Shown here: piece by piece, positions 58,778 through 64,000 of the stretch
How positions within the stretch are numbered: position 1 is the first letter of the stretch
Layout: every line of letters begins with the position of its first letter
Position numbers and translations under genes: made by a program
Origin: Stutzerimonas decontaminans
GTDB lineage: Bacteria; Pseudomonadota; Gammaproteobacteria; Pseudomonadales; Pseudomonadaceae
NCBI RefSeq assembly: GCF_000661915.1
Contig: NZ_CP007509.1
Coordinates: 1,426,001 to 1,490,000, forward strand
DNA length: 64,000 bases
Direction of reading: 5' to 3'
The notes under the pieces: generated by a model
What the model saw: the letters and a program-made list of their open reading frames with translations, nothing else
What the model was told of the DNA's origin: nothing
Database searches by the model: none

Positions 58778-59320
58778 TTACATCGTTGCCTTCACCCGCT
58801 GTACTGTACTGATACCAACACCCAAGGACTCTGCCGCCTTACGGATAGATAGGCCGCTGATGAGTGCTTCCTTGATCGACTCAGAGTCAATCCGCGCCTT
58901 ACCACCCTTGTACTTACCTGCTGCCTTGGCTTGCTGGATACCCTCACGCTGACGCTCAAGCATCATAGAGCGCTCAAACTGGTACACCGCACCAAGCATC
59001 GAGAGCATGAGTTCCTGCATGGGGTTGGCTTCGCCTGTGAAGCTCAAGCCTTCCTTATTGAAGCGTACCGCTACACCGCGCTTGTTGAACGCCTTAACGA
59101 GCTGTAAGAGGTCTTCAAGGTTACGGGCCATACGGCTTATGTCGTGGACGACTACTGTGTCACCCTCACGCACGTACTCAATCAGAGCATTCAAGGCGGG
59201 ACGGTTGGCATCCTTGCCCGAACACTTATCTTCAAACACTTTGTCCAGGGTGAGGCCGTCAAGCTGACGCTCTGTGTTCTGGTCCACTGTGCTAACTCGG
59301 ATGTACCCGACCGTTGCCAT
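58778..59320 (-). CDS. Small serine recombinase (resolvase/invertase)
   Basis: 180 residues. Catalytic domain begins VGYIRVSTVDQN with nucleophile Ser10, and carries DISRMARNLEDLLQL and the long E helix (ANPMQELMLSMLGAVYQFER core). The C-terminal helix-turn-helix is SIRKAAESLGVGISTVQRV. Size and layout match Tn3 resolvases and Gin/Hin invertases, not the large phage integrases. It could resolve multimers or invert a segment; no invertible segment was found in the window. Upstream lies a symmetric set of GAACAC sites. Confidence 0.93.
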   Translation of the reverse strand: MATVGYIRVSTVDQNTERQLDGLTLDKVFEDKCSGKDANRPALNALIEYVREGDTVVVHDISRMARNLEDLLQLVKAFNKRGVAVRFNKEGLSFTGEANPMQELMLSMLGAVYQFERSMMLERQREGIQQAKAAGKYKGGKARIDSESIKEALISGLSIRKAAESLGVGISTVQRVKATM

Positions 59321-59466
59321 AATCTGTCCTCGCTGTATTCATCTACGTCTTAGATGTTTGCAGTGTAGAGGGCAAAAGCGATGAACACAACCTATTTGAA
59401 CACAGATAATCAAGCGAAACGTGTTCACTGTCCTGTGTTCGTCTGCCTATGGTCTGTTGAATACGT
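59321..59466. promoter_or_regulatory. Candidate recombination or operator region
   Basis: Between the recombinase start and the next gene. It contains CATCTA-CGTCT-TAGATG (59340-59356) and four GAACAC hexamers: two in one direction (59383-59388, 59398-59403) and two inverted (59421-59426, 59435-59440). The set is roughly symmetric about 59412. Suits a binding site of the recombinase or of a regulator. Confidence 0.5.
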
Positions 59467-59799
59467 CTAGGCCTCGGTGAGCTGGTGATGCTTCATACCC
59501 TTGCGATAGGCGGTGACGAACTGGTTCAAGCCATCGCGGGTGTTCAGATAGGTAAGTTGGCTTGGGAAGAACATAGCTTCGTTAGCCCACCCAAGGCGCA
59601 GCCATTGGCCACGGATCGACTCTTGCCACGTGTAGAAGAACTGTCCTTGCTTCTGTGTGCTGAACAGGACGCTGTACGTGTCCGGCTCTGACATTTCTTG
59701 TACGTCAATCGAGACAGGTTCCCAACCTTCCATTAGTAGCGTTGGCGTAAGGCCCGAAGCTGGCTTCACCAGAATCCACATATACGAAAGATCACTCAT
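59467..59799 (-). CDS. Hypothetical protein of the element
   Basis: 110 residues, ATG overlapping the previous stop by 4 bp (ATGA). Contains several tryptophans and aromatic residues (FFYTWQESIRGQWLRLGWAN core) and no membrane segment. No family recognised. It forms a coupled pair with the small membrane protein upstream and lies between the tape-measure gene and the recombinase. Confidence 0.6.
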   Translation of the reverse strand: MSDLSYMWILVKPASGLTPTLLMEGWEPVSIDVQEMSEPDTYSVLFSTQKQGQFFYTWQESIRGQWLRLGWANEAMFFPSQLTYLNTRDGLNQFVTAYRKGMKHHQLTEA

Positions 59800-60011
59800 C
59801 GCGTGGCCCTCTGACGGGCTTCGATGACGTTTAGACGACTGCGTATCTCATTGCTGAGCGTGTCGATCCGTTCGTTCTGTTTGGACAGGCGTTCATCAAT
59901 CTCTTGGCTTTGATGCTGCACCGTGACCACAGATTGGCTTACGTGGCGGTCCAGGGCGAATAGGTGAAACGTGATGGCTGTAAGCAGAACAGCCGTTATC
60001 AGGCGAATCAT
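59796..60011 (-). CDS. Small membrane protein with coiled coil
   Basis: 71 residues from ATG at 60011, preceded by GGAGAGAATCCCA. One N-terminal membrane helix (MIRLITAVLLTAITFHLFAL) followed by a charged coiled coil (QEIDERLSKQNERIDTLSNE). The shape recalls phage inner-membrane accessory proteins such as spanins or superinfection-exclusion proteins, but no specific match is claimed. Downstream of the tape-measure gene. Confidence 0.65.
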   Translation of the reverse strand: MIRLITAVLLTAITFHLFALDRHVSQSVVTVQHQSQEIDERLSKQNERIDTLSNEIRSRLNVIEARQRATR

Positions 60012-60181
60012 TGGGATTCTCTCCTTCGAATTGAAATTTATTGAGGATTGGAGGACAAAACGGCTTAACTCAAACAACTGTTTGAATAGCGGATATGCGG
60101 GATGTAGCGGATAGGGAGGTGCCAGCGTCCTTGCCAGCTATGCCAAACTCGTGTGATTGACAACGTGTTACAAGATAACAA

Positions 60182-61870
60182 TTAGTATGTTGATTCAGGG
60201 AAGTTGGTAGCCGTTTCCCTGAATAGATCGGTCATAACACGCTTTTGAAGCTCGATAAGTGGATACTCCACGCTGCGAACAAATTCTTCAGGATCAGAAA
60301 TGGCTGTGTCGTTCAATACAATACTGCCCGGAGCGAACGTCACTTGAGAGGAGACGGACGTATTGGTGTTTCCTTTGAGAGAATCCAGAGCAGGGCCGGA
60401 ATACTTCTGAGCCTCGGTTTCCCAGTCTTTGGTGTGAGGGATCAAAGGGGATACGAATTGCGGGTATGACGGCTGCTTGATGGCTCTTGCATCTGGTATT
60501 GAAAGCATTCCACGTCCTGTAGAACTCGACCAAGGGTTTTCAGATCGCTGCTCGTTGCTTGCCTCGCCGTTTACGGCCGGGGCGCTCTCAGACTGCTTAA
60601 CTCCCCAACTGATGAGACTTGCAGCGAGGCTTGTGGCTGAAGCGGCTACGCTGTAAAAACTGTCGCGTAGAGGCTCCATTGCGCCGTGCAATTCTGTCTG
60701 TGCTTCTGTCCATTGTTTAGCCGCCTCTGTCAAAGGCCCGTCTACAGTTCGTTGTAGCTCCTCTGCAAGCTTGAGGTTTTCCAAACGAGCTTCAGCACCC
60801 TGAATACTTCCTGACAGTTCACGAACACGATCAGAGGCTTCCTTGGCTGATTTCTCATAACCTTTGAGAACGTCCTGTACAGACACTTCCCGATTGGACA
60901 GGGCATCGAGGAATGCTTCTGTTCCTTTCTTACCTGTGCGCTCCGCAAAGGCTTGCATAATAAATTTCTTGATTGCTGGGTTCGAGTCCGCCAACTGCTG
61001 ATTTAATTCTTCGCCCCGCAAATAGCCAACACCGAGCATCTGCTGTAGCGCGTATGCTTGGCGCTCAATGCTTTGCTGATCGCCCCCATTACCACGTGTA
61101 GCAGTGGCGACGTTCTTGAACAGATCAAAGCCTTCCTGGGCGGTCATACCTGATGATTGAGATTGTTTCATAAATCTCGAATACGCGGTGATCTGGCTTT
61201 CAGCAGAGATGCCAAGATCATTGGACAGATCAAAGAATCCTTTAGTAAAGCTTTCTCTGCGCTCCCGACTACCACCAACCGCCGTTTCAAGTTGTAGACG
61301 TTGACCTTCACGAGTCGCTGTCTCCTTTCTTGCATCGTTGATCTTACTAACACCATAAGCAGCGCCAGCAGCAACGCCAGCTACTGCACCACCAATAGGG
61401 CCAAGGCGAGGGAGAAATCCGGCAGCGCCAGCTCCACCAAAACCCCCACTGAAAGCGTCAAAGCCCCGTGGCACACCAAGATGTGATGGATAGTGTGGGT
61501 TTGCACCACCGCTGCTTCCCTGAATGCTTTTGATGTTCAGGCGAGCTGCTGAAGCTGCACGTGTCATAACACCTTGAAGCTGACGATTAATACGCGCTTG
61601 GTCAATGTGGACATTGCCGATTGGCACAGTGAGGAGGCGACCAATTCTGTTCAAGTCAGTTTGAAGGGTGCGCTGAGCGCCTAAGCTATCAAGTGTGAGC
61701 TTTTTAACTTTCAGCTCGGGCAGTGTTAGCGTTTTGGCAAAGCTACTGGCCAGCCCCTTGCCGAAGGCTTGAAACCGTTTCTCAAGCGCTTTCAGTTGGA
61801 AATCTATTTTCCTGATTTCAGACTTAGGGAAGTTGAATCCAACGGAAATTGTGTATTTAGATACAATCAT
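60182..61870 (-). CDS. Phage tail tape-measure protein, short form
   Basis: 562 residues, ATG after AAGGATAAGAAACA. The region about 185-375 matches the tape-measure domain of siphophage-type tails: LGISAESQITAYSRFMKQSQ (core), GMTAQEGFDLFKNVATA, QQMLGVGYLRGEELNQQLAD core GEELNQQLADSNPAI, then SVQDVLKGYEKSAKE. Gly/Ala-rich hydrophobic stretches lie at about 143-175 and 408-424. It is short for the family (often 700 residues or more), implying a short tail if functional. No tail tube, baseplate or capsid gene is in view. Codon use is AT-richer than the chromosome. Confidence 0.85.
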   Translation of the reverse strand: MIVSKYTISVGFNFPKSEIRKIDFQLKALEKRFQAFGKGLASSFAKTLTLPELKVKKLTLDSLGAQRTLQTDLNRIGRLLTVPIGNVHIDQARINRQLQGVMTRAASAARLNIKSIQGSSGGANPHYPSHLGVPRGFDAFSGGFGGAGAAGFLPRLGPIGGAVAGVAAGAAYGVSKINDARKETATREGQRLQLETAVGGSRERRESFTKGFFDLSNDLGISAESQITAYSRFMKQSQSSGMTAQEGFDLFKNVATATRGNGGDQQSIERQAYALQQMLGVGYLRGEELNQQLADSNPAIKKFIMQAFAERTGKKGTEAFLDALSNREVSVQDVLKGYEKSAKEASDRVRELSGSIQGAEARLENLKLAEELQRTVDGPLTEAAKQWTEAQTELHGAMEPLRDSFYSVAASATSLAASLISWGVKQSESAPAVNGEASNEQRSENPWSSSTGRGMLSIPDARAIKQPSYPQFVSPLIPHTKDWETEAQKYSGPALDSLKGNTNTSVSSQVTFAPGSIVLNDTAISDPEEFVRSVEYPLIELQKRVMTDLFRETATNFPESTY

Positions 61871-61919
61871 TGTTTCTTATCCTTGTAAAACAAAGGGAGC
61901 CGAAGCTCCCCTGTGTTGT

Positions 61920-62144
61920 TTAGATCAACCCGAGTCTTTGTTGGATAATGCGATCTGTTGTCGTCAGCTTCGGCTTTAAACTTTCTAAATGCGCCTCCAT
62001 CACCAAATCAATCGCCCACTGCAATTCAGCGAAGGAATATTTCTTTTCCTGTTTAGGAGAGGGCGTCAGAGTTGTAGAAGCAGGAGCTTTTTTGGATTCT
62101 TTCGCTTTCTTCTCAAGCACTGCCATCAGGCGTTTACCATTCAT
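61920..62144 (-). CDS. Small protein upstream of the tape measure
   Basis: 74 residues; ATG overlaps the preceding stop by one base (TAATG), so it is translationally coupled. Lys-rich linker (MAVLEKKAKESKKAPASTT) then a helical acidic end (FAELQWAIDLVMEAHLESL). In siphophages the genes just before the tape measure encode tail assembly chaperones, which makes that role possible; sequence similarity cannot be claimed. Confidence 0.6.
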   Translation of the reverse strand: MNGKRLMAVLEKKAKESKKAPASTTLTPSPKQEKKYSFAELQWAIDLVMEAHLESLKPKLTTTDRIIQQRLGLI

Positions 62145-62605
62145 TATTGAGCCTCCAGGCTTTGGAAGTATTCGATAGCATCGCGCTTTGCTTGATCTCG
62201 TGCTTTCTGTTCTTTCTCTTGTTCAGCTTTTAGCTTTTTAGCTTTTTCCTGCTCGAAGAGCTGAGAGGCGAGGAGTTCAATGTTTCGCCGTTTCTCAGAT
62301 TCCAACTCAGCCAGGTATTTCTCCTTCTCTTGTTCCGCAACTTCTTCCAACAAGTGTTCGATGTTCTCTTTTTCGAAGTAGCAGAAAACGATGGAACCGT
62401 GGAGCTGGGGCTTTCGATATTTAGAAAGCTTCTTACCACTTAGAGCTGCTTCGACAATGGCGTCGATTGCAACGGAAAATGGCAACTGGATTACGTCAAG
62501 CGCGTGAAGCGTGGTCTTAAAGTTCTCGACTGCCCGATTAGTGCGGCGATCAAGCTCTTCTTGGTTGAAAGTGAAAGTGTTCAGTTTAACTACGTTGGTC
62601 TTCAT
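62144..62605 (-). CDS. Helical protein, possible tail assembly chaperone
   Basis: 153 residues, ATG after GAGGAAACAATATT. The first 80 residues look globular (VIQLPFSVAIDAIVEAALSG, LHGSIVFCYFEKEN), the last 70 are a Lys/Glu-rich helix (EKEKYLAELESEKRRNIELL). Its position two genes before the tape measure fits the G-type chaperone of siphophages, by order only. Confidence 0.6.
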   Translation of the reverse strand: MKTNVVKLNTFTFNQEELDRRTNRAVENFKTTLHALDVIQLPFSVAIDAIVEAALSGKKLSKYRKPQLHGSIVFCYFEKENIEHLLEEVAEQEKEKYLAELESEKRRNIELLASQLFEQEKAKKLKAEQEKEQKARDQAKRDAIEYFQSLEAQ

Positions 62606-62809
62606 AATATTGTTTCCTCAATTTTAAGTTGGTGCCATTTGGCATTGTTGTGGGCATAGAAGCCCGTTATCTGCACTTCGTGTGAAGAGCAAAAGCTTTA
62701 GTATTTAGTTTGTGTTCTTAGGGTCAGTAGGCTGAGAGCCACTAAAGACGGGGCTTAGAGCACGATGTGTTGTTAACTGTAATGACTATATGCGGTGTTA
62801 AGTTTTAGT

Positions 62810-64000
62810 TTAGAACGGTACTAACTCTGGATCATACCAAGGCTCAACAGGCGGGCTTGGCACATAGTCATCCTCAACCTGAAAGTAATCGTCTGGGTAA
62901 TCGAACTCTGATCGGCACTCTGTTAACTCTCGTTCTTCGTAGAAGCTGGCAATCTGTAGAGCTTCTTTGCGACTCTCAAGCCACCAATACAAAAACTCAC
63001 CGTCAATCAGGCCAACAGTGTTCAGAGCGTCTTTATTCTTCTCTGTCTGCTGAATAAACAGTTCAATGTCTTCAACGACCCAAGAGGCGTGAACCAGCCA
63101 GTCATCACCGTGATCGTTTCTCGAATCGTGATGATCCAAGCTGACAAGCTCCAGGTACTTACGAAGCGTATTGCTGATGAGCTTCCGATCAGGCTTGGCA
63201 CCTTGCAGGACACTGAATGCAGTGAAGGCCGCGAAGTCGCGCAGGTTGCTGCCATCTTGTCCCGGCTTCAGGCGTACAGGGTTGAACCAGCACCCGTATG
63301 CTTCACCACCGATAGCACCGAAACCCTCTTCACCACGTTGATTCATCACCCATAGAGCCACACACCGAACAGCAGCAGCCGTGAAGGCATAATCACTGCT
63401 CTTGGTAGGGTCTGAGCATTGCTCTGCGAAGCGCACCAGCTCCTCCACATAGACGCAAAGGGTACGGCGTGGGGTGAGACTCAGCGTGTACAGCTCCTGC
63501 TCTTGTAGCGAGGCATACAGCTTCCGCAGGGCGGTCATGCCCATACGTTCCAGCTCAGCCAGAGGAACCTCACATTTGGGAAATTCCGTCTTGATCTTCT
63601 TTGCCAACCCAAACCGCTGACTCTTACGAATAGGGTGCGTCTTGGCATACTCAACCAACTTTTTACCCAGAAACGATTTAACCTTGCTCAGCACGGCTTT
63701 ATCTGTAGCTTTCTCATCTACAAGCCACTTGTTCTTCAAGCTACTACGCTTAATACAAAGACCTGCACCCTCTACCGCTGTAGCACCATGCACTTGATTG
63801 GCAAGACTGCCACCAATGAACAGATTCTGATGGTGTAGAAGACCTACGGTGTCTTTACCTTGAGCGGGACTAATGTGGCAGAGGTGGAACTTGGACTTCT
63901 GTTTGTCTTCGTTCCAACCATAGCATTTGAACCTACGACGATAGACCGAGAACAGTTCTACCAGATCAACATCCGTTAAAATCTCTACTGTGCCAGCGCG
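62810..64000 (-). CDS. Large unknown protein of the element, cut by the window end
   Basis: The frame is open to base 64000, giving 396 visible C-terminal residues; a GTG at 63793 is internal, not the start. Near the window edge is an HNH-like pattern: FHLCHISP (about 63860-63890) followed by GLLHHQNLFIGG with His-x-x-Asn-Leu. A basic helical middle (KKLVEYAKTHPIRKSQRFGL) and an acidic Pro-rich tail (VPSPPVEPWYDPELVPF) follow. It may bind or cut nucleic acid; confidence in that is low. Confidence 0.6.
   Translation of the reverse strand, partial: RAGTVEILTDVDLVELFSVYRRRFKCYGWNEDKQKSKFHLCHISPAQGKDTVGLLHHQNLFIGGSLANQVHGATAVEGAGLCIKRSSLKNKWLVDEKATDKAVLSKVKSFLGKKLVEYAKTHPIRKSQRFGLAKKIKTEFPKCEVPLAELERMGMTALRKLYASLQEQELYTLSLTPRRTLCVYVEELVRFAEQCSDPTKSSDYAFTAAAVRCVALWVMNQRGEEGFGAIGGEAYGCWFNPVRLKPGQDGSNLRDFAAFTAFSVLQGAKPDRKLISNTLRKYLELVSLDHHDSRNDHGDDWLVHASWVVEDIELFIQQTEKNKDALNTVGLIDGEFLYWWLESRKEALQIASFYEERELTECRSEFDYPDDYFQVEDDYVPSPPVEPWYDPELVPF

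Noticed and set aside
60157..60185. TTGACA hexamer on the plus strand left of the tape-measure stop
   Set aside because: No good -10 at proper spacing and no plus-strand gene follows.

Overview
The window is about 56 kb of ordinary, GC-rich gammaproteobacterial chromosome followed by about 7.5 kb of a mobile, phage-derived element that runs off the right edge. The organism is almost certainly a pseudomonad of the Stutzerimonas (Pseudomonas stutzeri) group. Supporting signs are the conserved pseudomonad blocks (ruvCAB-ybgC-tolQRAB-pal-cpoB-queE-queC-tRNA-Lys; purN-purM beside perM-hda; dapA-bamC next to purC and tRNA-Ser), an OprD-family porin, and a tsdB-tsdA pair of the type known from P. 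stutzeri. The identification rests on gene content and order read by eye; no database search was possible.

Layout of the chromosome. 1-7.1 kb: 3' part of metE, glpD facing it, free-standing ybaK, a MASE2-GGDEF diguanylate cyclase and several small conserved genes. 7.4-9.0 kb: tsdBA, periplasmic thiosulfate dehydrogenation. 9.2-15.7 kb: a FabH-like ketosynthase, csdA-sufE (sulfur mobilisation), dapD and dapC (lysine/diaminopimelate), yffB and a thioredoxin-like protein. 15.8-25 kb: envelope proteins, purN-purM, DUF2066, perM, hda, wrbA, arsC and a YihY-type membrane protein. 25-33.6 kb: small redox and cell-wall proteins, proS, oprD, a HIT protein, slyX, a membrane-anchored cold-shock-domain protein and dps. 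34-45.9 kb: aspS, yebC, ruvCAB, the complete Tol-Pal operon, queE and queC. 46-56.4 kb: tRNA-Lys(TTT), a CoA-transferase/acetyl-CoA hydrolase, nadA, an M48 protease, a TusA-like protein, a second PerM-type transporter, bcp and gcvR facing dapA-bamC-purC, then tRNA-Ser(CGA). Lysine biosynthesis is spread over three sites (dapD, dapC, dapA). ProRS with its own editing domain and free-standing YbaK are both present, the usual pair guarding tRNA-Pro.

The right end, from tRNA-Ser(CGA) to 64000, differs: lower GC, many small unrecognised genes, a serine recombinase and a phage tape-measure protein. It has two converging arms. The left arm (+) starts with a near-perfect LexA/SOS box in front of a coiled-coil gene. 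It then has a promoter with a palindromic operator, a cluster of tiny overlapping reading frames closed by a strong terminator, and a zinc-ribbon membrane protein. The right arm (-) carries, from the right edge leftwards, a large unknown gene cut by the window end, two coupled small genes, the tape-measure gene, a coupled membrane/coiled-coil pair and the recombinase. In front of the recombinase lies a symmetric cluster of four GAACAC sites. No integrase, capsid or terminase gene is visible, so the element may be a prophage remnant, a satellite, or the edge of a larger prophage integrated at tRNA-Ser.

The element is the most promising place for something undescribed: an SOS-linked switch at the tRNA boundary combined with a minimal tail module. 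Most chromosomal genes are standard and intact; no clear pseudogene or frameshift was seen.
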